A stretch of 21,472 nt of DNA from JAIXUI01 sp943373175 (GCA_943373175.1 CALSBM010000056.1:1-21472); one strand, 5' to 3'; shown: positions 1-7,717, counted from the stretch's first letter. The notes: generated from the sequence alone by a model not told the origin. Translations and numbers: made by a program.

Positions 1-62
1 ATCTTGATTGTTTTTGCAAAGTTTTTCTTAACTATGAACAAAACAACCTAAAGTTCAAAACC

Positions 63-593
63 ATGAAAACTTTCGTCAAAATTTTTGGGGTCTTACTGCT
101 TGCCTATCTGGCTTGCTGCTTTTTTGGGCCTAAATCGTTTAACACAGAGAAATCAGTGACAATCAACGCATCGCCTCAAGCGGTTTATGCCTTAGTCTCT
201 GATTTCAATCAATGGAAGTCCTGGAGTCCTTGGGTAAAACGTGATCCTGAAATGAAAAGTACCATTGAAGGCCAGGCTGGCGTTGTTGGTCACAAACAGT
301 CTTGGGAATCTGATTCTGAAGGCACCGGAAGCCAAGTAATGATAGAACTGAAACCCGATGCTTACGTTAAAACGGAGCTTCGTTTCAAAGATTGGGATGA
401 ACCTTCCTATGCAGAAATGATGATTTCACCAACAGAAGGAGGTTCTGAGCTGAAGTGGACTATGAAAGGTTCCAATATTCCGTTTATGTTTAGAGGAGTC
501 TTGTTTATCATGAATGGAAATGGACGATTAGAGAAAGATTATGAGGAAGGGCTGATTGCAATTAAAGCAGTTGCAGAGAAATCCAACTCCTAA
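63..593 (+). CDS. SRPBCC-family (polyketide cyclase/START-like) membrane-anchored protein
   Basis: This 176-aa protein has a hydrophobic N-terminal segment (about residues 5-22) that looks like a single membrane anchor or uncleaved signal. A soluble domain of about 145 residues follows. It begins with the typical SRPBCC opening (beta strand with ITINASPQAVYALVSDFNQW-like pattern near residues 32-52: 'A-S-P-Q-A-V-Y-A-L-V-S-D-F-N-Q-W') and the 'WSPW' stretch common in polyketide-cyclase/dehydrase-like proteins. It ends in the long amphipathic helix expected of the fold. SRPBCC domains bind hydrophobic ligands in a deep cavity. No ligand or reaction can be read from this sequence. The start is the first ATG after an AT-rich leader, and there is no Shine-Dalgarno site, as expected in Bacteroidota. 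The gene appears monocistronic, since a terminator lies 18 bp past its stop. The fold is fairly secure; the function is unknown. Confidence 0.8.
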   Translation: MKTFVKIFGVLLLAYLACCFFGPKSFNTEKSVTINASPQAVYALVSDFNQWKSWSPWVKRDPEMKSTIEGQAGVVGHKQSWESDSEGTGSQVMIELKPDAYVKTELRFKDWDEPSYAEMMISPTEGGSELKWTMKGSNIPFMFRGVLFIMNGNGRLEKDYEEGLIAIKAVAEKSNS

Positions 594-610
594 CTGTGCT
601 TTAGTAAAAT

Positions 611-643
611 GAAAAAGGCGATGAGTTTATCATCTCCTTTTTC
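611..643 (+). terminator. Intrinsic terminator after the SRPBCC gene
   Basis: A 14-base stem (611-624 with 630-643) closes a 5-base loop GTTTA. It has one internal C/U mismatch. The 3' arm carries CCTTTTT, so the U-tract lies inside the stem, and the A-run of the 5' arm could let it also work in reverse. It sits 18 bp after the stop codon of the gene ending at 593. Confidence 0.65.
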
Positions 644-878
644 ATTATTGCCCTACGATATGAGGCGTAATGTAAAGGCTATTACTCTCATTCTAAAGTG
701 TTAGAAACAGCTCCCTTAACTTCTAACTCAGTATTTCTAACAGCAATAGAACCAGCATACATTAGTATATTGGGCTTTGGTGTTGAACTACAACTGAGCT
801 AACTTTAGTTAAGCTCTTTGGTAAGTGAGAGAGTAAATCGACGAGTTTTTCAAAGCCTCTTAAAGAAGACCTCATGCC
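644..878. other. Non-coding stretch with TTCTAA/TTAGAA repeats
   Basis: No convincing reading frame, tRNA or structured RNA is seen here on either strand. The stretch contains several copies of the 6-mer TTCTAA or its complement within about 55 bases. Two of these form a 9-bp perfect inverted repeat: TGTTAGAAA at 699-707 and TTTCTAACA at 734-742, with 26 bases between them. A further TTCTAA lies at 721-726. The rest looks like ordinary AT-rich spacer between a gene and a facing gene. Confidence 0.4.
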
Positions 879-919
879 AGTCAGGTATTCAGATTCGAAG
901 AAGATTCTGCCTGACTTTT
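879..919. terminator. Possible hairpin/terminator facing the DUF3276 gene
   Basis: AGTCAGG (879-885) pairs with CCTGACT (910-916). Inside it CAGATTC (890-896) pairs with GATTCTG (903-909) with one mismatch, leaving a 4-base bulge. TTTT follows the 3' arm on the plus strand. It lies 15 bp past the stop codon of the minus-strand DUF3276 gene, where a terminator is expected, but the U-tract is short and weak for that strand. Confidence 0.35.
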
Positions 920-933
920 GGGCATATCAAAAC

Positions 934-1239
934 CTATTCGTTTTCGTGATAATCACGATGAGTTTCCGGATTCTCGAAATCGTAGTGAGGAAGAAGCTCG
1001 TTTTTAATATGATTTACAGTTTCTTCTAAGCAAGTTACAAACTTGTTAAAATCCTCTTTGTACACAAAAATCTTGTGTTTAACATAGTTTCCGTCCTCGA
1101 ACTGCCTTTTGCTTTCTGTGATAACTAAAAAGTAATCGTTGTTCTTAGTTGCCTTAACATCGAAGAAATAGGTTCGTTTACCGGCTTTAATTTTTTTTGA
1201 GAAAACCTCGTCTTGTTTTCCGTTTCCGTAATGACTCAT
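934..1239 (-). CDS. DUF3276 PUR-alpha-like nucleic-acid-binding protein
   Basis: This 101-aa protein is recognisable as DUF3276, a small family common in Bacteroidota whose fold resembles the eukaryotic PUR-alpha repeat. The diagnostic core is visible: 'VFSKKIKAGKRTYFFDVKAT' at about residues 12-31, then an 'ITESKRQFEDG' strand-turn and 'KHKIFVYKEDFNKF' near residues 54-67. The C-terminal tail is acidic. PUR domains bind single-stranded nucleic acid, and the Borrelia relative BpuR binds DNA and RNA; the role in this phylum is not settled. The gene stands alone, transcribed away from the ABC exporter's end. A TATTTTTG -7 box lies just upstream. The start is the only in-frame ATG before the conserved core. 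Confidence 0.88.
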   Translation of the reverse strand: MSHYGNGKQDEVFSKKIKAGKRTYFFDVKATKNNDYFLVITESKRQFEDGNYVKHKIFVYKEDFNKFVTCLEETVNHIKNELLPHYDFENPETHRDYHENE

Positions 1240-1252
1240 AGGATGAATGTCT

Positions 1253-1260
1253 CAAAAATA
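1253..1260 (-). promoter_or_regulatory. Candidate -7 box for the DUF3276 gene
   Basis: Read on the minus strand the octamer is TATTTTTG, a full match to the Bacteroidota -7 consensus TAnnTTTG. It lies 14 bases from the start codon, implying a very short leader. The -33 region about 20 bases upstream is T-rich (TTTT) rather than a clean TTTG. Confidence 0.5.
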
Positions 1261-1392
1261 GTCACTGGAAGCGTTTTAAAAAAAATCTAAGGCATTTCCT
1301 TTTACTTAAATTTAAAATAAAAGGTAGATGTGTAAAAAAATGAAATATTCTATAAATAATTATTCAATAAATTCTAACATCTAATGTCATCA

Positions 1393-3180
1393 TTAAGCAT
1401 TCTCGGCTAAATCGGGTTGTTGCATTCTCCAAAGTCTGGAGTAATACCCTTTCTGATGAACAAGATCTTCATGACGGCCTTGCTCAATGACAATTCCCGC
1501 ATCGAGTACAATGATATGGTCTGCATCCATAACCGATGATATTCGGTGGCTAATGATAATAGTAGTTTGCTGGCGGGTAAACTGACGCAAGTTGTCTAAA
1601 ATCTGATGTTCCGTAGCAGTATCTAAGGCTGAGAGGCAGTCGTCGAAGATGTAAAGCGGCTTTTTTCCTAACAATGCTCTCGCGATTGCCAATCGTTGCT
1701 TTTGGCCACCCGATAAAGTAACACCACGTTCCCCAACCATTGTTTCATATTGCTGTGGCAAGGCGAGGATGGTTTCTTCAATCGCTGCTAACTTGGCTAC
1801 TTCTTCAATTTCCGATCTCGATGGATTATCCTTCGAAAATCCTATGTTTCGGGCAATGGTGTCCGAGAATAAAAAAGCTTCCTGTGGTACAAATCCAATC
1901 TGTTCCCTCAGATGTCCGGCATGCCATTCTTTAATTGAATGTCCGTCAACTGTAATGGTTCCTTCATCTGGATCGAAATGACGGAGTAGCAATTGTGCCA
2001 AAGTGGTTTTTCCGGAAGCTGTTCTTCCAACGATTCCCAAAGTTTGTCCTGGCTTTAACTCAAAACTCAGATTTTTAATAGCTTGAACCCCACTTTCTGG
2101 AAAGCGGAAACTGACATTCTTTAATTCGATATGCCCTTGAAGGGTATGTTGAGAGCCAACTTCTTTATCAATTTCGGGTTTCAAAACCATAAAATTGTTG
2201 ATTCTTTCTTGAGAAGCGGCTGCTTGTTGAACCATTGACGCTATCCAACCAACTGATGTAACGGGCCAGGTGAGTAAGTTGACGTATATGACAAATTCAG
2301 CAACATTGCCGGCAGAAATTTCACCTGCTATCATTTGAATGCCGCCAATGTAAACCGTCAAGATGGTACTTGCGCCTATCAGTAAAAGAGTTAGCGGGAA
2401 GAATAATGCATCGGCTTTTACTAATGAGAGTGCCTGGTTGCGATAATCGTCCAGTTCTTTTCCCATTCGCGACTGAAAGTGCCCGGTTAAGCCAAGTGAT
2501 TTAATTACGCGAATTCCTGAATAGCTTTCATGGCTGAAAGTAGTAAGCTCTCCAAGTTTTTGTTGAATAGCAGCACTTCTCTTCAGAATCAAGTTGTTAA
2601 CATAGTATATCCCGATTGCCAAAGCAGGAAGCGGAAGCAACACATAAAGCGTAAGCTTCGCATTTACTTGAATCATAGCGCCAATTACCATTATGGAAGT
2701 AACCAGCATATTTAATCCGTACATAACAGCCGGCCCAACGTACATTCTTACTTTTCCAACATCCTCAGAAATACGAGACATAAGATTGCCAGTACTGTTT
2801 TTTCTGAAAAACGATTGAGAAAGCCTTTGATACTGTGCAAACAACTCGTTTTTCATATCATACTCTATGAGCCTTGACATGAAGATGATGGTTTGACGGG
2901 TGTAGTACATAAACAGACCTTTAATCAAGGCTAGTACAAGAACGACAAACCCGAACAGCAACAAGTACTGACTGATTAAACTGAATAGCACAGTAGCTGT
3001 AATATGCCCTTCAAACAAGCGGTAGAGTTGGACAGAATCCTTGATAAGATCTACTCCGAAACGAATAACTTGAGGAGGGAATACGCCAAAAATGTTAGAT
3101 AAGGTAACGAAAAGAATCCCCAGTGATAGCCTGAAGCGATATTGATAGAAGTAACGGTTTAAAGCGGACAGTTGACGCAT
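1393..3180 (-). CDS. ABC exporter half-transporter (MsbA/MdlA-like, TMD-NBD fusion)
   Basis: This is a type IV ABC exporter with about six membrane helices in its first ~340 residues, then a nucleotide-binding domain. Numbering from the GTG at 3210, the NBD has Walker A 'GRTASGKTT' (395-403), a Q-loop 'FVPQE', signature LSGGQ (499-503), Walker B 'LYIFDD' (519-524) and the H-loop His at 555. The residue after the Walker B Asp is Asp524 rather than the usual catalytic Glu, as in MdlA-type and other degenerate-site exporters. The substrate cannot be read from sequence; multidrug or lipid export is the family default. I prefer the ATG at 3180 because 'MRQLSALNRYFYQYR' resembles the usual N-terminus of Bacteroidota homologues and a TACCTTTG box sits at 3186-3193. 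The longer reading starts with GTG at 3210 (605 aa). No second half-transporter is nearby, so it may homodimerise. Confidence 0.9.
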   Translation of the reverse strand: MRQLSALNRYFYQYRFRLSLGILFVTLSNIFGVFPPQVIRFGVDLIKDSVQLYRLFEGHITATVLFSLISQYLLLFGFVVLVLALIKGLFMYYTRQTIIFMSRLIEYDMKNELFAQYQRLSQSFFRKNSTGNLMSRISEDVGKVRMYVGPAVMYGLNMLVTSIMVIGAMIQVNAKLTLYVLLPLPALAIGIYYVNNLILKRSAAIQQKLGELTTFSHESYSGIRVIKSLGLTGHFQSRMGKELDDYRNQALSLVKADALFFPLTLLLIGASTILTVYIGGIQMIAGEISAGNVAEFVIYVNLLTWPVTSVGWIASMVQQAAASQERINNFMVLKPEIDKEVGSQHTLQGHIELKNVSFRFPESGVQAIKNLSFELKPGQTLGIVGRTASGKTTLAQLLLRHFDPDEGTITVDGHSIKEWHAGHLREQIGFVPQEAFLFSDTIARNIGFSKDNPSRSEIEEVAKLAAIEETILALPQQYETMVGERGVTLSGGQKQRLAIARALLGKKPLYIFDDCLSALDTATEHQILDNLRQFTRQQTTIIISHRISSVMDADHIIVLDAGIVIEQGRHEDLVHQKGYYSRLWRMQQPDLAENA

Positions 3181-3185
3181 GAGCC

Positions 3186-3193
3186 TCAAAGGT
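3186..3193 (-). promoter_or_regulatory. Candidate -7 box for the ABC exporter
   Basis: Read on the minus strand this is TACCTTTG, matching TAnnTTTG, only 5 bases upstream of the ATG at 3180. If it is used, transcription would start almost at that ATG and the GTG at 3210 could not be translated. No convincing TTTG is found 19-21 bases further upstream, so the call is tentative. Confidence 0.35.
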
Positions 3194-3228
3194 ACCGTTT
3201 TCAAAGTCACGCAGTCTAAAAATTACAC

Positions 3229-3236
3229 TACATTTG
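3229..3236 (+). promoter_or_regulatory. Candidate -7 box for the leucine dehydrogenase operon
   Basis: TACATTTG matches TAnnTTTG and lies 48 bases before the ATG at 3285, giving a leader of about 40 bases. The -33 region is not a clear TTTG. The box sits in the 104-bp divergent spacer shared with the ABC exporter gene. Confidence 0.45.
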
Positions 3237-3284
3237 CGCCCAATCAACAGGCAATCATAATCAATCAACTCTTCTTTGACCGTC

Positions 3285-4364
3285 ATGTCTTCTAACAACG
3301 AACTCTTCTCAAAATTGGCCTCGATGGGGCATGAGCAAGTGGTACTTTGCCACGATGAGCACACCGGCTTAAAAGCCATTGTCGCAATTCATAACACAGT
3401 TCTCGGCCCTGCTCTTGGTGGTACCCGAATGTGGCAGTATGTTAACGACGAGGAAGCTCTTATCGACGCGCTTCGTCTTTCTGAAGGCATGACTTATAAA
3501 TCAGCCATTTCAGGACTTAATCTTGGTGGTGGAAAAGCCGTTATCATCGGCGATTCCCGCAAAAATAAATCTGAAGCCCTTTTCCGCAGATACGGTAAGT
3601 TCATCGATTCTCTTGGCGGTAAATACATTACTGCTGAGGATGTTGGTACTTCTAAAGGTGACATGGAGTTTATCGCGATGGAAACTAAGCATGTAACCGG
3701 GTTGCCGGAACATCGTGGTGGAAGTGGCGATCCGTCTCCGGTTACAGCTTTTGGAGTATTCATGGGCCTCAAGGCTTCAGTTAAGAAAGTCTATGGACAT
3801 GATCACCTTGAAGGAAAAAAGGTGCTTGTTCAAGGAACAGGAAATGTAGGCACCAACCTAATTGACATGCTCATAAAAGAAGGGGCACATATTTCAATTT
3901 CTGACATTTTCGAAGACCAGATTCAGCGAGTTACCCGCCTCCATCCAGGAGTCAAAGTGGTAGAGGCTTCCAAAGTTTATGAGCAAGAGGTGGATATCTA
4001 TGCTCCTTGTGCTTTAGGTGCTACTCTTAACGACGATACAATTCCTGTGCTTCGGTGTAAAATAGTTGCCGGTGCAGCCAATAATCAGTTGAAAGATACT
4101 TCGGTTCATGCTAAAATGCTTCAAGAAAGAGGAATCTTGTATGCTCCTGACTTCCTAATAAACGCAGGCGGTATCATCAATGTATATTCTGAATTAGAAG
4201 GGTACAACCGCCAGAATGCCATGTCTAAAACTGAAGGAATTTACAGCCAAACCTTACGTTTGTTCGATTTTGCTGAACAGAATAATCTTACTAATCATGA
4301 AGCTGCGGTTCAAATGGCACTCCGTAGAATTGATGATATACGAAAATTGAGAGCCAACCGATAA
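3285..4364 (+). CDS. ldh: Leucine dehydrogenase (Glu/Leu/Phe/Val dehydrogenase family)
   Basis: This enzyme catalyses reversible oxidative deamination of leucine and other branched-chain amino acids to 2-oxo acids with NAD+, in the cytosol. At 359 aa it has the usual size for the family. The N-terminal part carries the typical 'GLKAIVAIHNT' and 'LGPALGGTRMW' segments (near residues 28-50). Two lysines of the active site are visible, in 'YKSAISGLNLGGGKAV' (Lys72 and Lys84). The Rossmann glycine motif GTGNVG is at 184-189, with an Asp at the end of the following strand ('ISDIF'), which favours NAD+ over NADP+. I start at the ATG at 3285, because the frame's earlier TTG at 3276 adds only three residues. 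The gene abuts nusB with no gap. In Bacteroidota this enzyme can feed branched-chain acyl-CoA starters for iso-fatty acids; that link is from general knowledge. Confidence 0.93.
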   Translation: MSSNNELFSKLASMGHEQVVLCHDEHTGLKAIVAIHNTVLGPALGGTRMWQYVNDEEALIDALRLSEGMTYKSAISGLNLGGGKAVIIGDSRKNKSEALFRRYGKFIDSLGGKYITAEDVGTSKGDMEFIAMETKHVTGLPEHRGGSGDPSPVTAFGVFMGLKASVKKVYGHDHLEGKKVLVQGTGNVGTNLIDMLIKEGAHISISDIFEDQIQRVTRLHPGVKVVEASKVYEQEVDIYAPCALGATLNDDTIPVLRCKIVAGAANNQLKDTSVHAKMLQERGILYAPDFLINAGGIINVYSELEGYNRQNAMSKTEGIYSQTLRLFDFAEQNNLTNHEAAVQMALRRIDDIRKLRANR

Positions 4365-5300
4365 ATGTTTAACCGTCGCCAAATCAGAGAGAAGGTTCTG
4401 CAGGCATTGTACGCTTCCCAAATAGCGGATGGTCGTGATTTATCGGCTGCCGAAAAGGCGCTTATGTTGTCTATTAACAAGGCACATGAGTGTTATTTGT
4501 TGCTATTGGGACTCTTAACCGATGTGTGTCATTACAATTTGGTTTGGGCCGATGAGTTGGATCATATTCCGATTTCTGCAGAAAAGAGAATCTATACTCC
4601 CAGAAAACTGGGGGAAAATCCAGTTATTCTGATGCTAGCGAATGAGGAAGGTTTTAAAAAGGAACTTCAAAAAATAAAAGTTAGGCATTTCGATGCCGAT
4701 TTAATTCGGGATTTGTTTCTTCATGTCAATCGATCAGAACAAGTGCAAGCTTATTACGAAAATCAAATTTCAAATGATAAAGCACACAAGCAAATTCTAT
4801 TGACCATTCTAGAGGAAATTTTCTACAAAAGTGAAGCACTGCATAGTTGGTTTGAGGAGTATAGCCTCGGCTGGAAGGCTGATGAGGTAATTGTCTTTGA
4901 TGCTGTAACTGAAACACTTAGGCAACTTAAAGCGGACAAAGTGAAACTCGCTGCTATAACTCGTGATTGGAAAACGGACAAACAATTTGTGGAGCAATTG
5001 TTTAGAAAATCCATGCTTATGCAAGAGGACTACAGACAATTAATATCGGTGAGAACTCCTAATTGGGAAGCCGACCGAATTTCCTCCATCGACATGTTGT
5101 TGCTCTGCATGGCAGCGGCTGAACTGGAATTTTTTGAAGAAATACCTGTGAAGGTTACTCTCAATGAATACATAGAACTTGCTAAAGAATACGGTACTCC
5201 CAAAAGCAAGATTTTTGTCAATGGTGTTTTGGATAATCTTACAAAATACCTCAAAGAGTCGGGCAGAATAAATAAAACCGGACGTGGATTAATCGACTGA
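4365..5300 (+). CDS. nusB: Transcription antitermination protein NusB, extended form
   Basis: NusB binds NusE (ribosomal protein S10) and boxA RNA in rRNA antitermination. The conserved RNA-binding start 'NRRQIREKVLQALYAS' is at residues 3-18. The diagnostic C-terminal block runs from 'DRISSIDMLLLCMAAAELEF' through 'IPVKVTLNEYIELAKEYG' to 'KIFVNGVLDNL' (about 238-293). At 311 aa it is roughly twice the length of E. coli NusB. The extra ~160 residues between the two blocks are largely helical, and this long form is what I expect in Bacteroidota. The start ATG follows directly on the stop of leucine dehydrogenase. The next gene begins 4 bp after its stop, so the genes are very likely cotranscribed. 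Confidence 0.93.
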   Translation: MFNRRQIREKVLQALYASQIADGRDLSAAEKALMLSINKAHECYLLLLGLLTDVCHYNLVWADELDHIPISAEKRIYTPRKLGENPVILMLANEEGFKKELQKIKVRHFDADLIRDLFLHVNRSEQVQAYYENQISNDKAHKQILLTILEEIFYKSEALHSWFEEYSLGWKADEVIVFDAVTETLRQLKADKVKLAAITRDWKTDKQFVEQLFRKSMLMQEDYRQLISVRTPNWEADRISSIDMLLLCMAAAELEFFEEIPVKVTLNEYIELAKEYGTPKSKIFVNGVLDNLTKYLKESGRINKTGRGLID

Positions 5301-5304
5301 TGCG

Positions 5305-5748
5305 ATGAAATACTTATTGATAGCTTTTATTCCTTTTTTCTTGCTGGCTTGCTCCGGAAATAATGAAAAGCAACTCGATTCCGACATAGTCAATAATCCG
5401 GTTTCGGCAAATGACACTAGCGCAAAAGATGGAGTGCCCATGTTGGTCTTCGACAAAGACCTGCATGATTTCGGTCGGGTATATGAAGGGGAGAAAGTGA
5501 CCTATGCTTTCCGTTTTCAGAATACCGGAACAGGAGATTTGATTATTCGATCAGCTACAGGTTCTTGCGGTTGTACAATTCCGGAATACCCTAAGGAACC
5601 CATAAAGCCGGGTGGCGAAGGATATATACGGGTTTCATTCGACTCTCATGGTAGAGTAGGGCACAACGAAAAGCAAGTGACGCTCATTTCCAACACCATT
5701 CCCAACAATACTAGTATTTCCATAACTGCTGACGTTACAGAAAAATGA
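5305..5748 (+). CDS. DUF1573 lipoprotein
   Basis: This 147-aa precursor has a lipoprotein signal peptide, with hydrophobic residues 3-14 and lipobox LLAC ending at Cys16. A low-complexity Ser/Asn/Asp linker follows, then one DUF1573 domain, an immunoglobulin-like beta sandwich. The family signature is clear: 'HDFGRVYEGEKVTYAFRFQN' (near 53-72), then 'GSCGCTIPEYP' and 'IKPGGEGYIRVSFDS'. The absence of Asp after Cys suggests export to the outer membrane or beyond rather than inner-membrane retention, but Bacteroidota sorting rules differ. The function is unknown; these domains are often found beside nusB and yajC in this phylum. Its stop overlaps the yajC start, so translation is likely coupled. 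Confidence 0.88.
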   Translation: MKYLLIAFIPFFLLACSGNNEKQLDSDIVNNPVSANDTSAKDGVPMLVFDKDLHDFGRVYEGEKVTYAFRFQNTGTGDLIIRSATGSCGCTIPEYPKEPIKPGGEGYIRVSFDSHGRVGHNEKQVTLISNTIPNNTSISITADVTEK

Positions 5749-6101
5749 TGCACACCATACTTACACTCCTGATGGCGGCGCCACAGGGCAATCAGCCGCA
5801 AGGCCAAGGCAGCATGATGAGTACTCTCTTCATGTTTTTACTCATCTTCGTTGTGATGTATTTCTTCATGATTCGGCCTCAAAGTAAAAAGGCAAAAGAA
5901 CAGAAGGTGTTTCGTGAATCACTAGAAAAAGGCCGTAAGGTTGTTACCATCGGAGGAATTCATGGCAAAATCATCGATATGTCTGATACAACCTGTACTA
6001 TTGAGGTAGAAGGACAAAACCGATTGAAAATAGAGAAATCAGCCATTTCTCAGGAATCTACAAGTGCAGCTTACGGTAAAACGGAAGAGAAAAAATCCTG
6101 A
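5745..6101 (+). CDS. yajC: Sec translocase accessory subunit YajC
   Basis: YajC is a small single-span inner-membrane protein that associates with SecDF and the Sec translocon. It has a short Gln/Gly-rich N-terminus and one membrane helix (about residues 24-42, containing 'FLLIFVVMYFFMIRPQ'). The hallmark 'MIRPQSKKAKEQKVFRESLEKG' region follows, then the conserved 'RKVVTIGGIHGKIIDM' strand block. The length of 118 aa is typical. Two consecutive ATGs (5745 and 5748) are possible starts; either overlaps the DUF1573 stop by 1-4 bases. A rho-independent terminator follows about 20 bp after the stop. Confidence 0.95.
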   Translation: MMHTILTLLMAAPQGNQPQGQGSMMSTLFMFLLIFVVMYFFMIRPQSKKAKEQKVFRESLEKGRKVVTIGGIHGKIIDMSDTTCTIEVEGQNRLKIEKSAISQESTSAAYGKTEEKKS

Positions 6102-6119
6102 GTTTGAAGTAACTTTTTT

Positions 6120-6162
6120 AAACGGGCTGAAGATTCACAACTTATTTTCAGCCCGTTTTATT
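6120..6162 (+). terminator. Intrinsic terminator after yajC
   Basis: AACGGGCTGA (6121-6130) pairs perfectly with TCAGCCCGTT (6148-6157). The stem extends by a few A-U and G-U pairs on the inner side. TTTTATTTT follows. It separates the ldh-nusB-DUF1573-yajC unit from the ybbR-like gene, although readthrough is possible. Confidence 0.8.
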
Positions 6163-6176
6163 TTGTACTCACACCG

Positions 6177-7136
6177 ATGATTCATTTAATTAAAAGACTT
6201 TGGGATAAAGTAAAGTCCAGCCAGAATCTGGGAACTATCTTGATTTGTCTGCTTCTGGCCACCATTCTTTGGTTTTTTCAGGGAATGAGCAAACAGTATG
6301 AGTACGTGCTAAAAGTGAAAACCCGCTTTGAAAACTTGCCTCCGGATTTTTTTCAATACAATAAACTGCCTTCTACTTTTGATTTAAAGGTTTATGGTTT
6401 TGGGTGGGACCTCTTTCGCATTTATACAGGCATCGCCAATAATACCTTAGTTATTGACTTCGAACAAATTGATTTCAATGATAATCTCTATACCTCTTCG
6501 CTTATTCCAGTTCTTGCAGCTCAGCTTCCAGGCCGGGTTCTGATTCGGAAAATCAGTCCAACCCTTATCCGATTTGATTCTGGAAAGCTAATTAGAAAGA
6601 AATTGCCGGTTAGGGCAGAAATTAAACTCCGATACACCAATGGGTATTCAGGTGTTGGAAGTCCTAAGCTTTTCCCGGATTCTGTAGTTGTCAATATGCC
6701 AGAGTCGTTGCTGAATAGAATTACTTCAATTGAAACAAGACCTTTTGAAAGCCCATTATTGAATTCAAACTATAATACTATTCTGGAACTAAAGAAAATG
6801 GATCACCTCGGTGTTTTTTATGCCAATACTCCAATTAAAGTATCGCTTTCTGTTGATCGTTTCGTTGATGTTGAAAAAGTAGTTGCTGTTCAAGTAGTGA
6901 AATCCCCGGCAGGAAGAGTGATTCGGTTAGTTCCTTCGAATGTGAAAATCAGATGCCAGATTCCGATGCGTTTTTTCAAGCAATTTCAACAAGAAATACT
7001 AAAAGTTGAAGTTAATGGTGAAGACCTTAAGCAAGGTGAACGCTTTCTGGTTCCAGTAGTCCGTGTGGCGCCTACTTACGCACGAAACCTGCATATTGTT
7101 CCGGCAAGAATTGATTACCTTCAAACCATTCCATGA
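6177..7136 (+). CDS. YbbR/CdaR-like domain membrane protein
   Basis: This 319-aa protein has a single N-terminal membrane helix (about residues 18-36, 'LGTILICLLLATILWFFQGM') with a basic cytoplasmic start and a long extracytoplasmic beta-rich region. The region shows repeated YbbR-like units: a first unit near residues 42-110, a second containing 'KKLPVRAEIKLRYTNGY' and 'PKLFPDSVVVNMPESLLNRI', and a third beginning around 'VAVQVV'. In Firmicutes the related CdaR regulates the diadenylate cyclase CdaA. Here no cdaA is adjacent, and the Bacteroidota protein is known mainly by its position between yajC and coaE. Its stop overlaps the coaE start by 4 bases (ATGA), so the two are translationally coupled. 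The domain call is good; the role is unknown. Confidence 0.8.
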   Translation: MIHLIKRLWDKVKSSQNLGTILICLLLATILWFFQGMSKQYEYVLKVKTRFENLPPDFFQYNKLPSTFDLKVYGFGWDLFRIYTGIANNTLVIDFEQIDFNDNLYTSSLIPVLAAQLPGRVLIRKISPTLIRFDSGKLIRKKLPVRAEIKLRYTNGYSGVGSPKLFPDSVVVNMPESLLNRITSIETRPFESPLLNSNYNTILELKKMDHLGVFYANTPIKVSLSVDRFVDVEKVVAVQVVKSPAGRVIRLVPSNVKIRCQIPMRFFKQFQQEILKVEVNGEDLKQGERFLVPVVRVAPTYARNLHIVPARIDYLQTIP

Positions 7137-7717
7137 AAGTTTTTGGCTTAACAGGCGGAATTGGCGCAGGTAAATCTACTATTGCCAAAATATTTATGGC
7201 ATTAGATATCCCGGTTTATTCTTCTGACGAAGCAGCAAAGTGGCTAATGCAAAATGATCCTCAATTAGTAGAAGGAATAAAACACTTGTTAGGAAATGAA
7301 GCCTTTGATAAAAATGGAAAACTCCAAGCAACCTGGATTGCATCCAGGGTTTTCCACGATGAAAAGGCTTTACAGGCTTTAAATCAGTTAGTCCATCCCG
7401 CTGTTGCTCATCATAGCCGTATTTGGGCAGAGCAACAAGTCGGCGCCCCATATCTGATACGTGAGGCTGCCCTTCTTATTGAATCAGGGGCGTATTTGCA
7501 ATTGGATGGAATGATAGGAGTCTCTGCTCCGGAAGATCTGAGAATTTGGCGCGTTATGAATCGCAATAACTTTACTAAGGCTCAAGTATTGGAAAGAATC
7601 CGAAATCAAATGCCTGAAGAAGAACGACTGAGGTATTGTCAGTATTTTATTTATAACGATGCACTGAAGCAGGTTTTACCTCAAGTATTATCCTTGCATG
7701 AAGAACTGAAAGCCTAA
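7133..7717 (+). CDS. coaE: Dephospho-CoA kinase
   Basis: CoaE carries out the last step of coenzyme A synthesis, ATP-dependent phosphorylation of the 3'-OH of dephospho-CoA. The P-loop GGIGAGKST is at residues 8-16, and the following 'IPVYSSDEAAKWLM' contains the conserved Asp of the CoaE substrate region. The 'LVHPAV' motif follows a helical lid segment. The LID-like 'R-V-M-N-R-N-N-F-T' and 'RIRNQMPEEERLRYCQYFIYND' near the C-terminus are typical of the family. At 194 aa the length is standard. It starts within the stop of the ybbR-like gene (ATGA overlap). A separate -7 box is visible for the next gene, so this ends the unit. Confidence 0.95.
   Translation: MKVFGLTGGIGAGKSTIAKIFMALDIPVYSSDEAAKWLMQNDPQLVEGIKHLLGNEAFDKNGKLQATWIASRVFHDEKALQALNQLVHPAVAHHSRIWAEQQVGAPYLIREAALLIESGAYLQLDGMIGVSAPEDLRIWRVMNRNNFTKAQVLERIRNQMPEEERLRYCQYFIYNDALKQVLPQVLSLHEELKA

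Noticed and set aside
1..62. Promoter for the first gene (TAACTATG near 29-36 with TTG at 4-6)
   Set aside because: The -7 has a mismatch and the spacing to the TTG is 22 bases; too weak, and the upstream sequence is cut by the window.
1240..1392. Possible small RNA or terminator in the AT-rich spacer before the ABC exporter stop
   Set aside because: Apart from the DUF3276 -7 box, only AT-rich sequence is seen, with no stable GC stem.
3181..3210. GTG start giving a 605-aa ABC exporter
   Set aside because: Possible but less likely: the ATG at 3180 fits homologue N-termini, and a TACCTTTG box lies between the two starts.
3095..3379. 94-aa minus-strand reading frame across the divergent ABC/ldh spacer
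   Set aside because: It overlaps the conserved N-terminal codons of both real genes and has no recognisable domain.
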